The notes under the pieces were generated by a model. That model saw only the letters and a list, made by a program, of their open reading frames with translations, ran no database searches and was not told the DNA's origin. This document shows positions 1 to 8,242 of a stretch of DNA of 10,214 nucleotides, piece after piece. The DNA lies in contig CABMDX010000048.1 in assembly GCA_902385025.1 (NCBI GenBank), positions 1 through 10,214 on the forward strand, given 5' to 3'. How positions within the stretch are numbered: the first letter of the stretch is position 1; every line of letters begins with the position of its first letter. The position numbers and the translations under genes are program-made. The DNA comes from an uncultured archaeon (GTDB lineage: Archaea > Halobacteriota > Methanosarcinia > Methanotrichales > Methanotrichaceae).

Positions 1-47
1 GCCAGGTTGCCGGAAGGCTGCAAGTTAGGAATGTTCTTGAATCGCAT
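1..47 (-). CDS. possible 5' end of an unidentified gene running off the window
   Basis: An ATG at 47-45 opens a minus-strand frame that stays open to the window edge and reads MRFKNIPNLQPSGNL. The only support is its position: it lies about 50 bp downstream of a good TATA box (96-103) in the same direction. No Shine-Dalgarno sequence is visible. Two plus-strand frames are also open here and would be the C-terminal tail of a gene entering from the left: frame 1 ends in TAA at 79-81 and frame 3 in TGA at 63-65. Fifteen codons are too few to choose between these readings, and no family can be named. Confidence 0.2.
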   Translation of the reverse strand, partial: MRFKNIPNLQPSGNL

Positions 48-93
48 GGAGACAGAATTAAATGATAGAAAAAGAATGTAAAACTCTGGTGGG

Positions 94-105
94 AGTATAT
101 AAAGT
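94..105 (-). promoter_or_regulatory. TATA box (box A) of a minus-strand promoter
   Basis: Read on the minus strand this is CTTTATATAC, essentially the archaeal box A consensus. A start site about 26 bases downstream would fall near 72, just ahead of the ATG at 47. On the plus strand the same bases read gtatataaag, but no plus-strand gene follows within reach. It therefore best fits a promoter for the next gene downstream of ileS. Confidence 0.4.
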
Positions 106-153
106 CCAAACATTCGGGACTCTACATAAAACTCCAGCGATCAAATTCAGCAG

Positions 154-180
154 AAGCAGATCGAAGAAGCCGATCTGCTT
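154..180 (-). terminator. perfect 10-bp stem-loop just after ileS
   Basis: AAGCAGATCG (154-163) and CGATCTGCTT (171-180) are exact reverse complements around a 7-base loop. The hairpin lies 20 bases past the ileS TAG and partly covers the next in-frame stop (TAA, 181-179). Only a weak T-rich stretch follows on the minus strand, so it may be a transcript-end or RNA-stabilising hairpin and not a classical intrinsic terminator. Confidence 0.4.
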
Positions 181-199
181 ACTGAGATGTATTGCCAAT

Positions 200-3100
200 C
201 TATGCGGCTTTATCTATGCCGATCCGGACACATACGCCTTCGATATCCCAGTCCTTGATCAGCTTGCCCTGCAGCTTCAGGCCCAGCCCGAGCTGGAAGT
301 CTGCAGCCCGGACCTCGCTTGCTATGTGCTCCTTCTTTTGCGCTGCCAGGTCCAAAATGGGCTTGCTCTCAATGTCTACCACTGCCCGGATCTGATCTTC
401 CACGCGCAGATCCAGCTCTTTTCTCATGTCCTGAATGCGTCTGATGATCTCGCGGGCATATCCTTCCGCCTCCAGCTCAGGAGTAAGTGTGGTGTCCACA
501 TAGACGAATCCTCTGGAGAACTCTGCTGCGGAGAGGTTCTCGGGCGGCAGCTCCTTGAAGAGCACCATTTCCGGCGTTATCCTGTATTCCTTTCCACCGT
601 GCTTGAGAATTGCCTCTCTCTGACTTATCTCTCCCTGATCGAACATTCTCTTGACCTCAAACGGGTCAGCAGCAGCGATGGCCTCCACCACAGCCCTTGC
701 CTCGCCCTTGAACACCGGTCCGATCTTCTTATGAACAGGCGCCATTTCCAGGTCCATCTTTGGTTTTTGGCCGGGCGAGAGCACTGTTATCTTCTTGGAA
801 TTTGTCTGGCCGCGAAGCACGCTGTCCAGATTATCCAGGTCCACCATGTCCCTGGAAGGCGCAATGACTATCTCAGAGACAGGCCAGCGCAGCTTGCGGC
901 CTCCTTTCTGGCGGGCATTGGACGCGGCCTCTGAGACCTCTCTGACCAGGAGCATGCTGGCTTCCAGCCTTTTATCGATCCAATCCTTGTCGGCCCTGGG
1001 CCAGTCGCACATGTGCACCGATGGCAGCGCCTTCTCATCCAGTCCCCTTACCAGATTCTGGTAAATTGTCTCTGAGAGGAACGGCGTGAAGGGTGCCATG
1101 ATCTTAGAGAGCTTCACCAGAACCTCGTAGAGCGTGGCATAGGCAGCCAGCTTATCGGGATCGTCCTGTTCTATCCAGGTGCGAGGCCGAACGAGCTGTA
1201 TATACCAGCGAGAGAGGTCTTCCAGGATGAAATCAGATATCAAGCGAATTATGCGGTGAAGCAGGTATTGCTCCATGCAATCCGTCACTGCCTCTGTAAG
1301 GCTGTTTATGCGGGACAAGATCCAGCGATCCTCGGGGCGCAGGCTGCTCTTGTACTGGGAAAGATCAGCCTTGCTGGCATCGAAGTTATCCAGAACCATG
1401 TAGGGCAGGGCAAAACGATAGGCATTCCAGAAGATATTGAGCATGCGGCCCGTGTTCTCCACTGCATCCCAGGAGAAGTGCAGGTCCTCCCAGGGCGCAT
1501 TGGCTCCCAGCACATAAGCTCGAAGGATATCGGCTCCGAACTTGGCTACAACCTCTTCCGGCTGCACGATGTTTCCGATGCTCTTGGACATCTTGCGGCC
1601 CTGATCGTCCAGAGTGAAACCGTGCATAAGAACGCTCTTGTAGGGCGCTCTTCCAAATGAGACCATGGATGCGCCGAGCTGCGAATAGAACCAGCCGCGC
1701 GTTTGATCATGGCCCTCGGTGATGAAGTCCGCAGGCCACCAGTCATTGAACTCGGACTCGTGGCTTGGGAAGCGCAGAGTTGCCCAGGAGGCTACGGCGC
1801 TGTCAAACCAGACATCAAAGACATCAGGCGAGCGCTTCATTTTTTCCCCGCATGGGCAGTCCAAAACGATTGAGTCCACATCAGGCCGGTGCAGGTCGGC
1901 AAGCTTCTGGCCGCTTCTATGTTCCAGCTCCTCTGCAGTGCCGATGACTTCTATTTTGCCGCAGGCGGGACATGTCCAGATGGGCAGGGGAATTCCCCAG
2001 TATCTCTGCCGGGAGATGCACCAGTCGCGGGCATTTCGTATCCAGTCAGAGAAGCGTGCAGATCCTGCCCATTCAGGGTACCACGTAACACGGGAAACCT
2101 CATCGAGCATCTTGTCCCGAAGGTCTGAGATTCTGAGGAACCACTGGCTCGTGGCGATGAAGATGATGGGCGTCTTGCAGCGCCAGCAGTGCCCATAGCG
2201 ATGGGCGAGCCTGCCCTGGGCTACAAGCTTTCCGCGCTCCTCCAAATCGGCGATGACGTCTCCGTCCGCCTCCTTGACATACAGGCCCACATACTTCTCT
2301 CCAGCCTCGGCAGTGTAGTGCCCGTCCTCGCCCACCGGGCAGAAGATCTTCAGATGATGGTCGAGCCCCAGCTCATAATCCTCAAGACCGTGGCCTGGAG
2401 CGATATGAACGCAGCCAGTGTTCTCTGCCGTGACAAAGTCGGCAGCATAAACGCCATGCTCGATGTCCTTTTGCCCCGGCACCAGATCCAGCAGAGGATG
2501 GCTGTATTTCAGCTCCTGCATTTCCTTGGCAGAGAGAGTTCCAAGAAGCTCATAATCCTTGTAGCGGCCCACCTTCAGAACCGGCTCGACGAGATCCGAG
2601 GCCATAATCAGAGTATCCACCTGTCCGTCCTTCCAGGCCCGCACCTTGGAATACTCGAAGGTGGGGTTCACGGCCACGGCCACATTGGCAGGAATGGTCC
2701 AGGGAGTGGTGGTCCAGATCACGATATAGGTATTCTCCTCGCCGAGTACCTGGAATTTAACATAGATGGAATAATCGGTCTCATCACAGTACTAAACCTC
2801 GGAATCGGAAATGGCCGTCTGGCAGCGGGGGCACCAGTTTACGACACGCAGTCCCCTCTCCAGGAGGTTATTCTCATGAGCCTTCTTCAGAGTCCACCAG
2901 GCAGCCTCAAGATACTCATTCTTGAGTGTCATGTAGGGGTCATCCCAGTCGAGCCAGGCGCCCAGGATCTTGAACTGGCGTGTCATGTCATCTTTTTGGC
3001 GCAGCGCGAACTCCTTGCACCTCTGAATGAACTTATCGACTCCATAGGCCTCGATATACTTCTTGCTGCGAAATCCAAACGACTCCTCGACCTTGACCTC

Positions 3101-3376
3101 GATTGGTAGGCCATGCATGTCCCAGCCGGCTCTGTCCTTGACGGCAAAGCCGTTCATGGATTTGTAGCGGAGCACCGAGTCCTTGATCACCTTGTTCCAG
3201 GCAGTGCCCAGGTGAATGCGGCCTGTGGTGTAGGGCGGCCCGTCTACGAAGAAGAACTTCTTGCCGCCAACTCTCAATTCCCGAACCTTGCGGTAGGTTT
3301 GGGCCCTCTCCCACAGAATTCTGACCTGGCTTTCCAGATCCTCTGCATTATACTGTCCAGCCACCTCGGTGATCAC
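200..3376 (-). CDS. ileS: isoleucyl-tRNA synthetase (IleRS) interrupted by one in-frame amber codon
   Basis: Class I synthetase that charges tRNA-Ile with isoleucine in the cytoplasm and edits mischarged valine. The frame spans 1058 residues plus stop, normal for archaeal IleRS. In order: the HIGH-type motif HLGT (55-58); a CxxC pair (CPRC, 182-185) whose partner CWRC follows the editing insert (397-400), matching the first zinc site; the CP1 editing domain from [11 protein letters not shown] (221-231) through [10 protein letters not shown] (328-337); the second zinc site CPAC/CPC (469-472, 507-509); KMSKS (595-599); and the anticodon-binding C-terminus. The GTG start at 3376 is chosen because GGAGG lies 7 bases upstream and a TATA box sits at 3420-3427; the ATG at 3418-3416 would precede the expected transcript start. 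Codon 195 is TAG (2794-2792) between SDSEV and YCDETDY, with no frameshift on either side. An annotation pipeline may call this a pseudogene or two ORFs (3376-2792 and 2722-200). Identity is certain; whether full-length protein is made is not. Confidence 0.93.
2792..2794 (-). other. ileS: in-frame UAG codon 195 of ileS
   Basis: The minus strand reads GAG GTT TAG TAC TGT GAT GAG. E. coli IleRS reads AEVEYYDKTS at this place, so the expected residue is glutamate. GAG to TAG needs one change, base 2794 being a on the plus strand instead of c. The codon sits between the first zinc CxxC and the start of the CP1 editing insert. No obvious stem-loop follows it. Confidence 0.9.
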
Positions 3377-3383
3377 TGACAAT

Positions 3384-3388
3384 CCTCC
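3384..3388 (-). promoter_or_regulatory. ribosome binding site that fixes the ileS start
   Basis: GGAGG on the minus strand lies 7 bases before the GTG at 3376-3374. It decides for this GTG over the upstream ATG (3418) and over the TTG only one base after the motif. Confidence 0.7.
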
Positions 3389-3418
3389 GAAAAACAGATT
3401 TGCCTTGATGTAGCACAT

Positions 3419-3428
3419 CTATATTTAG
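3419..3428 (-). promoter_or_regulatory. TATA box of ileS
   Basis: CTAAATATAG on the minus strand. A start site about 26 bases downstream falls near 3397, giving a leader of roughly 20 bases that contains the GGAGG site. The upstream ATG at 3418 overlaps the promoter and so is not a usable start. Confidence 0.55.
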
Positions 3429-3470
3429 CCTTTGTGACCTCTGAACCGAAATGGTGCGCTCTTTGGGAGA

Positions 3471-3483
3471 ATATTGATATAAC
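3471..3483 (+). promoter_or_regulatory. AT-rich TATA region of rfcS
   Basis: atattgatataac lies 16-28 bases ahead of the rfcS ATG. Depending on which half is bound, the transcript would start at or within a few bases of that ATG, so the message is either leaderless or begins just inside the annotated frame. Together with the ileS box it forms a compact divergent promoter pair. Confidence 0.4.
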
Positions 3484-3498
3484 GGATAGCTCTAACCC

Positions 3499-4470
3499 AT
3501 GAAAGGAGGGTTGCTTATCAAAGAGGAGATCTGGATCGAGAAGTACCGTCCCGAGAAGCTGGATGACATCGTGGGCCAGGACGAGATCATTCGCCGTCTC
3601 AAGTCCTATGTCAAGACCCGAAACCTACAGCATCTGCTGTTCTCCGGACCTCCGGGGGTTGGAAAGACAGCTGCTTCCATATCCATCGTTAAAGAGGTCT
3701 TCGGCGAGACATGGAAGAACAACTTCATTGAGCTGAACGCCAGCGACGAGCGTGGTATCGACATTATTCGCCACAAGGTAAAGGACTTCGCCCGCATGGC
3801 GCCTCTGGGAGAGGCAGACTTCAAGGTCATATTTTTGGATGAGGCCGATGCCCTGACCAATGATGCCCAAAGCGCTCTGCGACGCACTATGGAGCGCTAT
3901 TCGGCCACCACCAGGTTCATCCTCTCCTGCAATTACTCGTCAAAGATCATCGAGCCCATTCAGTCACGCTGCGCAGTCTATCGATTCAAACCCCTGTCAT
4001 CCGAGGCCGTGGCCAAAAGGGTCAAATTCATTGCCTCACAGGAGATGCTGCAGGTCTCGGATGCAGGTCTGTCTGCCATACAGTATGTTGCCGGCGGAGA
4101 TATGCGAAAGGCCATCAACTCCCTGCAGGCCGCGGCCCTGCTTGGTGACAAGGTGGACGAAGAGACAATTTACCAGATCACCTCCACCGCCAAGCCTGAG
4201 GAGATTCGCAATTTTATAAAAACGGCGCTCTCAGGAGACTTCGTGGGAGCACGAGCGGTCTTGGATGATTTCCTGCTCTCCAAGGGCCTTTCGGGACAGG
4301 ATGTGGTAGTTCAGATTCACCGGTCCATGATGGATCTGGATATTCCGGACAAGGAGAAGATCAAGCTCATCGACCGCATAGGAGAAATCGATTTTCGCAT
4401 GACTGAAGGCGCAAATGAGAGAATTCAGCTCGAAGCTCTGCTGGCCTATTTTGCCCTGAGCAAGGCCTAA
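3499..4470 (+). CDS. rfcS: replication factor C small subunit (clamp loader)
   Basis: AAA+ ATPase subunit that, with the large subunit, opens PCNA and loads it on primed DNA during replication and repair. The 323-residue length is normal for archaeal RfcS. Visible motifs: the N-terminal box IWIEKYRPEKLDDIVGQ (11-27); Walker A GPPGVGKT (50-57); Walker B VIFLDEAD (110-117); sensor-1 region ILSCNYSSKI (141-150); the SRC arginine-finger motif (156-158); and sensor-2 GGDMRKAINSLQ further on. The C-terminal third is the helical collar that holds the subunits together. The start is uncertain by a few codons: after the ATG at 3499 comes a strong AAAGGAGGG, which normally precedes a start codon. The TTG at 3511 and even the ATC at 3517 are alternatives, and MIKEEIWIEKYRP-like N-termini are typical of the family. 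It is divergent from ileS and convergent with the kinase gene, so probably monocistronic. Confidence 0.96.
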   Translation: MKGGLLIKEEIWIEKYRPEKLDDIVGQDEIIRRLKSYVKTRNLQHLLFSGPPGVGKTAASISIVKEVFGETWKNNFIELNASDERGIDIIRHKVKDFARMAPLGEADFKVIFLDEADALTNDAQSALRRTMERYSATTRFILSCNYSSKIIEPIQSRCAVYRFKPLSSEAVAKRVKFIASQEMLQVSDAGLSAIQYVAGGDMRKAINSLQAAALLGDKVDEETIYQITSTAKPEEIRNFIKTALSGDFVGARAVLDDFLLSKGLSGQDVVVQIHRSMMDLDIPDKEKIKLIDRIGEIDFRMTEGANERIQLEALLAYFALSKA

Positions 4471-4480
4471 TGGCGTCAGC

Positions 4481-4503
4481 AAAAGAAAGCCGGCGCGGGC
4501 CGG
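4481..4503 (-). terminator. intrinsic-type terminator of the cyclase-kinase operon
   Basis: On the minus strand, directly after the kinase stop, CCGGC and GCCGG pair around a 4-base loop (CCGC) and are followed by CTTTCTTTT. The hairpin fills most of the 34-base gap between the convergent rfcS and kinase stops. It could also block read-through from rfcS, though on that strand no T-tract follows. Confidence 0.5.
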
Positions 4504-4504
4504 A

Positions 4505-7327
4505 TCAATCGTCTGCAGCATGAGAATAGCTGCGCTCAATTGCTTTCAGAAGCTCATCTATGCGCACCGGTTTTGAGACATAATCATTCATGCCGGCCTC
4601 CAGGCACTCCTCTCGATCGCCCTTCATGGCATGGGCAGTCATGGCTATGATGTAGGGCTGGCGGCCAGGAGAATTGCGAATTCTTCTGGTGGCATCGAGC
4701 CCGTCCATCTCCGGCATCTGCACATCCATGAGCACCACGTCATAGGGAATGCTCTGCAGCGCCGCCAGGACCTCGATACCTGTTGCTGCAACATCAGCCC
4801 GAAAGCCCTGACGCTCAAGCATGAGCATCGCCACCTTCTGGTTCACAAGATTGTCCTCGGCAAGCAATATCCGAAGAGGCATTCCAACCGCGGAGGCAGA
4901 GGCTGCAGACGGCATAGCATAGGTTGCATAAGGCTTCAATGGCATCGAATCGCCCGAAGCCTCGGCGGGGATGCTGAAATAGAAGACCGAACCTGCGCCA
5001 GGCTCGCTTTCCGCCCAGATCCGTCCACCCATGAGCTCCACAAGATGCCGGCAAATGGCAAGGCCGAGGCCCGTGCCACCGTACTTGCGAGTGGTCGAGG
5101 CATCCACCTGGCTGAAGGATTGAAATAGTCGGCCCATGAGATCCCTGGATATGCCTATCCCGGAATCCCGGACCTCAAATTGAATCTCGTGCCACTCCTT
5201 CATTGGCCTGGAGGAAACACGGATAATTACCTCGCCTTTTTCAGTAAATTTGACGGCATTGCTGAGGAGATTTACCAGTATCTGCCACAGGCGGGTCAGG
5301 TCTCCCACAATTCTGTGGGGGACATTTGGATCGACTGTCTCTGCCACTGTGAGCCCCTTTCGGGCAGCAGCTTCAGAGACCAGGCTCAGGGAGGCTTCCA
5401 GACATTCTTGCAGGCTGAACGGCTCCATTTCCAGATCCATCATCCCTCCCTCGATCTTGGAGAAGTCCAGTATGTCGCTGATGATGGTCAGGAGCGAGTC
5501 CCCGCTACTGCGAATGGTCTCAATATAATCCCGCTGCTGCGAGTCGATGTTCGTATTTAGAAGAAGCCCGGTAAGCCCTATGACGGCATTCATGGGCGTG
5601 CGAATCTCGTGGCTCATATTGGCCAGGAACTCGGATTTGGCCTTGGTAGCCGACTCAGCCTTCTCCTTGGCCAGGAGCAGATCCTGTTCCGCCCTTTTTC
5701 TCTCTGTGAGATCGGTGCTAACGCCCACAAATCCGATGATCTTTCCCTGAAGATCTTTCAGTATATTGAAAATGTATAGAGCCGGGAAGGTGCTGCCATC
5801 TTTTCTTCGGACCGGCAGCTCGCATTCGAGAAAGCCGTCTCGGTAGATGTCCGCCATTACGGTCCTCATGCAGTCGCCCATATTTTCAGGCACGATCGTC
5901 TCAGAAATGCTGCTGCCAATCATCTCTTCTGACTTCCATTGATAGAGCACCTCGGAGAAACGGTTCCAGTAAGTGATTCTGCCTGTCAGATCCGTGGCTA
6001 TAACGGCATTACGAACCTGATCCAGGAGGGATGCCTGGAAGAGAACCTTCTCCTGGGCGTGTATGCGTTCGGTAATATCCTGGCCCTGGGCAATGGTGGC
6101 CAGGACCTTCTGTCCCTCCTCGTCATAAATGGCAGCCGAGTTCCAGAGCACTGTCCGCACCGATCCGTCCCGATGCAGAATTGGAATCTCGACCACATCC
6201 CAGGACTCTCCGGACTGGGTTCTCTCTATGCGGGCCATGGACTCTGCCCTGCTATCTCCAGGAAAGAGAATCCCTAGAGGCCTGTTCAGGACGTCTTCAG
6301 CCATGCGGCCGGTCAATCTCTCAAAGGCATGGTTGAACCTAGTAATGCGAAAGGATGGATCCCAGACGATTATGGGTGCATTGGCATGCCCGAAAAGGTT
6401 CTCCAGATAATCACTGGTCTCTCGCAGAGCATCTTCTGCTTTCAGACGGCTGATGAATCCACCAGCTGCGCTGGCCATGGTCATCAGGATCGATACCTCG
6501 CCCCAGCTCCAAATTCGCTCTCTTTGGCAGTCAGAAAAGCCTATGAAGCCCCAGAAGCGATCCGAAGCGAAGATAGGCACGATTAAGAATGAGAGCACAC
6601 CCATCTCTTCGAGCTGACGCTTTATTGCAGGGAGCTGATTTGTGGCTAAACCCCGCAGAGGCATGCCCCCGGAGAGGCTCTCATACCATTCTGGCGGGAG
6701 GCGAACGCAAGAGACATTGGAGTCGGAGCTGTTTGTATTGGGAAGTGCTGTATCCATGACCCATTCATAACGAAGAAGGAAACTATGCTTGCCGCCTTCA
6801 TCCAGATTATGCTCATAGATATAAGCCCAGTCCACGTTCGCCGAGCATCCCAGAATCTCCAGAGCCTGGTTCAATGTCCTGTCCACCTCACCCGTGATCA
6901 GGAGCTGATTTGTGGCCAGAGCCGCGCCTGCCAGGATCCTGTCCCTTTTGCGAGAATCGTCCTCAGAGCGCAGGTCATCTGCAACGGCAGCAGACGGACG
7001 ACTTTCTACCAGCGAAACGATATAGCCGCATTGCCCCTCCAGGTCTTGCCAGAAAGATATGGAGTACTCAAGAATTCTGCCACTTAATTCCAGCTCACCA
7101 CGGCGCATTTTGTTTCCATTCAATTCAAGGGATTCGAGACTTTCTGCGAAGAGATCCCCGAAAATCTGGCGGCAGCTCATCCCCAGCACTTCATTATCCG
7201 GCATCCCAAGGAGACTTTTGGCAGCATGATTCAGGTAAAGAATATTTCCACTGAGGCTGCATAGGCAGATTGCCTCTTCCAGACAGTCCATTGCAGATTT
7301 GCACACAGTCTCGATATCCGTTTGCAT
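4505..7327 (-). CDS. soluble PAS-GAF-PAS-PAS hybrid sensor histidine kinase with C-terminal receiver
   Basis: About 940 residues with no membrane segment, so a cytoplasmic sensor. Order by sequence: PAS (about 8-112), GAF (about 145-295), PAS (about 305-425), PAS (about 430-548) ending in the typical [11 protein letters not shown], a short helical linker, HisKA with the phospho-accepting His573 in [15 protein letters not shown], HATPase with N-box [10 protein letters not shown] (686-695), G1 DSGIGI (721-726) and G2 GGTGLGLAI (750-758), then a low-complexity Ala/Ser/Met linker and a receiver with acidic pair Glu824/Asp825, phospho-acceptor Asp868 ([11 protein letters not shown]) and Lys919. 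All catalytic residues are present. There is no output domain and no regulator gene nearby, so its partner lies elsewhere. The ATG at 7327 shares its A with the TGA of the cyclase gene; a GTG one codon earlier (7330) is equally possible. The ligand cannot be told from sequence. Confidence 0.93.
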   Translation of the reverse strand: MQTDIETVCKSAMDCLEEAICLCSLSGNILYLNHAAKSLLGMPDNEVLGMSCRQIFGDLFAESLESLELNGNKMRRGELELSGRILEYSISFWQDLEGQCGYIVSLVESRPSAAVADDLRSEDDSRKRDRILAGAALATNQLLITGEVDRTLNQALEILGCSANVDWAYIYEHNLDEGGKHSFLLRYEWVMDTALPNTNSSDSNVSCVRLPPEWYESLSGGMPLRGLATNQLPAIKRQLEEMGVLSFLIVPIFASDRFWGFIGFSDCQRERIWSWGEVSILMTMASAAGGFISRLKAEDALRETSDYLENLFGHANAPIIVWDPSFRITRFNHAFERLTGRMAEDVLNRPLGILFPGDSRAESMARIERTQSGESWDVVEIPILHRDGSVRTVLWNSAAIYDEEGQKVLATIAQGQDITERIHAQEKVLFQASLLDQVRNAVIATDLTGRITYWNRFSEVLYQWKSEEMIGSSISETIVPENMGDCMRTVMADIYRDGFLECELPVRRKDGSTFPALYIFNILKDLQGKIIGFVGVSTDLTERKRAEQDLLLAKEKAESATKAKSEFLANMSHEIRTPMNAVIGLTGLLLNTNIDSQQRDYIETIRSSGDSLLTIISDILDFSKIEGGMMDLEMEPFSLQECLEASLSLVSEAAARKGLTVAETVDPNVPHRIVGDLTRLWQILVNLLSNAVKFTEKGEVIIRVSSRPMKEWHEIQFEVRDSGIGISRDLMGRLFQSFSQVDASTTRKYGGTGLGLAICRHLVELMGGRIWAESEPGAGSVFYFSIPAEASGDSMPLKPYATYAMPSAASASAVGMPLRILLAEDNLVNQKVAMLMLERQGFRADVAATGIEVLAALQSIPYDVVLMDVQMPEMDGLDATRRIRNSPGRQPYIIAMTAHAMKGDREECLEAGMNDYVSKPVRIDELLKAIERSYSHAADD

Positions 7328-8001
7328 CACCTCAATAAAACCGCTCTGACCGGAGAAGCTTCAGCATCTTTTATTTTTAAGGGCAGACAGAGGAGATGAT
7401 AGCTGCCAGCGGAGACGTTCGCCAGATCGAGTCCCTCAAGGATCAGAATATCGTTCTCCAGGAGAATGTTATGCACCGGCAAAATGGGATCATCATATTT
7501 ATCCACGGAAAGACAGTCTATGCCCACTATGCTGGCACCAGAAGCTGCACAGATCCGGGCAGCCTCAACTGACAGATAAACATACTCTTCAGAAAAGACG
7601 GGACTATGCAAGAGGCCTTTGCTGGAGTTGGCAGTCTTGAACAGCAGGGCCTCACCCTTATTCAATTTCATGCCCTGCAATGCAGAGGCAGGGACTGATT
7701 CTCCCCTGCCGGCAGAGATGATCACCTGTGCAGGGAGTATGAAGCTATGCAAAGGATACTGATCTGAGCTCTTGCCGTTTCGGAGAATATGAGCTGGAAA
7801 ATCCAGATGGGTTCCAGCATGAGAGCAAAGCGACAGAGCTGAGAGTGAGCAGTCTGCACCGTCCTCCAATCTTGCCATCCACTCAAGAGAGAACTTTCTG
7901 TCGCCGGGATAGGAGGAAACGAGATCCAGAGGCACACTTATGTCATGCACTTCTCGGTAGTTCAAAATACCGCTCGAATGAAATTCAGATTCAGGCGACA
8001 T
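7327..8001 (-). CDS. cyclase / kynurenine-formamidase-like metal-dependent hydrolase
   Basis: Member of the cyclase family (Pfam PF04199 type), soluble metal-dependent amide or ester hydrolases that include bacterial arylformamidase KynB and isatin hydrolase. The 224-residue protein has the diagnostic metal site HAGTHLDFPAH (61-71), the early YPGD motif (31-34), and the family's C-terminal block GIDCLSVD (160-167), then HNILLENDILILEGLDL (177-193). No tryptophan-degradation genes are nearby, so kynurenine formamidase activity should not be assumed; many archaeal members have unknown substrates. The ATG at 8001 is used, but no ribosome binding site precedes it and the TATA-like box lies only 11-19 bases upstream, so the GTG at 7950 (starting just before HDISVPL, where relatives begin) is a serious alternative. 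Its stop overlaps the kinase start by one base, implying translational coupling. Confidence 0.87.
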   Translation of the reverse strand: MSPESEFHSSGILNYREVHDISVPLDLVSSYPGDRKFSLEWMARLEDGADCSLSALSLCSHAGTHLDFPAHILRNGKSSDQYPLHSFILPAQVIISAGRGESVPASALQGMKLNKGEALLFKTANSSKGLLHSPVFSEEYVYLSVEAARICAASGASIVGIDCLSVDKYDDPILPVHNILLENDILILEGLDLANVSAGSYHLLCLPLKIKDAEASPVRAVLLR

Positions 8002-8011
8002 GGACAAGGCT

Positions 8012-8020
8012 CTTTTTAAA
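8012..8020 (-). promoter_or_regulatory. TATA-like box upstream of the cyclase-kinase operon
   Basis: TTTAAAAAG... on the minus strand is the only TATA-like element close to the cyclase start. The expected transcript start, near 7990, falls inside the frame that begins at ATG 8001. That would make the message begin after this ATG and favour the GTG at 7950, unless another promoter further upstream is used. Confidence 0.3.
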
Positions 8021-8083
8021 GCGCAATCCCACAGAAGCGCCCTGCTACTATTTAGGCTGCTCGCTGTTTTGTATTGGAGGGTT

Positions 8084-8242
8084 ATGGGGAGAGAAGCTCA
8101 CACAGAGACGAGGCCGTTGATCGTCCCAGTGCCAGGGCAACCTATTGCCATCACTTATATCTTTGGCCTGGCACCTGAACAACTTCAGCCGGAAATATCG
8201 CTCGATGAATATCCTGATGTACCTGCAGGAAATACGGAATAG
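8084..8242 (+). CDS. possible small protein of unknown function
   Basis: A 52-codon frame reads MGREAHTETRPLIVPVPGQP and continues to an acidic, proline-rich end (PEISLDEYPDVPAGNTE) before TAG. A GGAGG at 8076-8080 stands only 3 bases ahead of the ATG, and ctatttagg (8047-8055) could serve as a TATA box. The frame is also open upstream to an ATG at 8000. No family is recognised and no conserved motif is visible, so it may be a chance ORF in a gene-poor stretch. It would be transcribed divergently from the cyclase gene. Confidence 0.22.
   Translation: MGREAHTETRPLIVPVPGQPIAITYIFGLAPEQLQPEISLDEYPDVPAGNTE

Noticed and set aside
62..934. A 290-codon plus-strand frame at the left end
   Set aside because: From position 200 on it is antisense to ileS, whose identity is certain, and the translation has no protein-like features. 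It arises from the codon pattern of the opposite strand.
2722..2794. Frameshift as the cause of the ileS interruption
   Set aside because: The codons before and after the TAG are in the same frame and both match IleRS, so a single-base substitution is enough and no indel is needed.
2735..2794. A pyrrolysine-insertion (PYLIS) stem-loop after the ileS UAG
   Set aside because: No convincing stable stem could be seen by eye in the 60 bases after the codon. Such elements are in any case not strictly required in Methanosarcina.
2189..3109. A 306-codon plus-strand frame across the ileS amber codon
   Set aside because: It lies opposite the IleRS editing domain and HIGH region and has no motif. It is a shadow frame, and does not explain the interruption.
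7327..8001. Naming the cyclase-family gene kynB
   Set aside because: The metal-site motif fixes the family only. No kynurenine-pathway genes are nearby and many family members act on other substrates.
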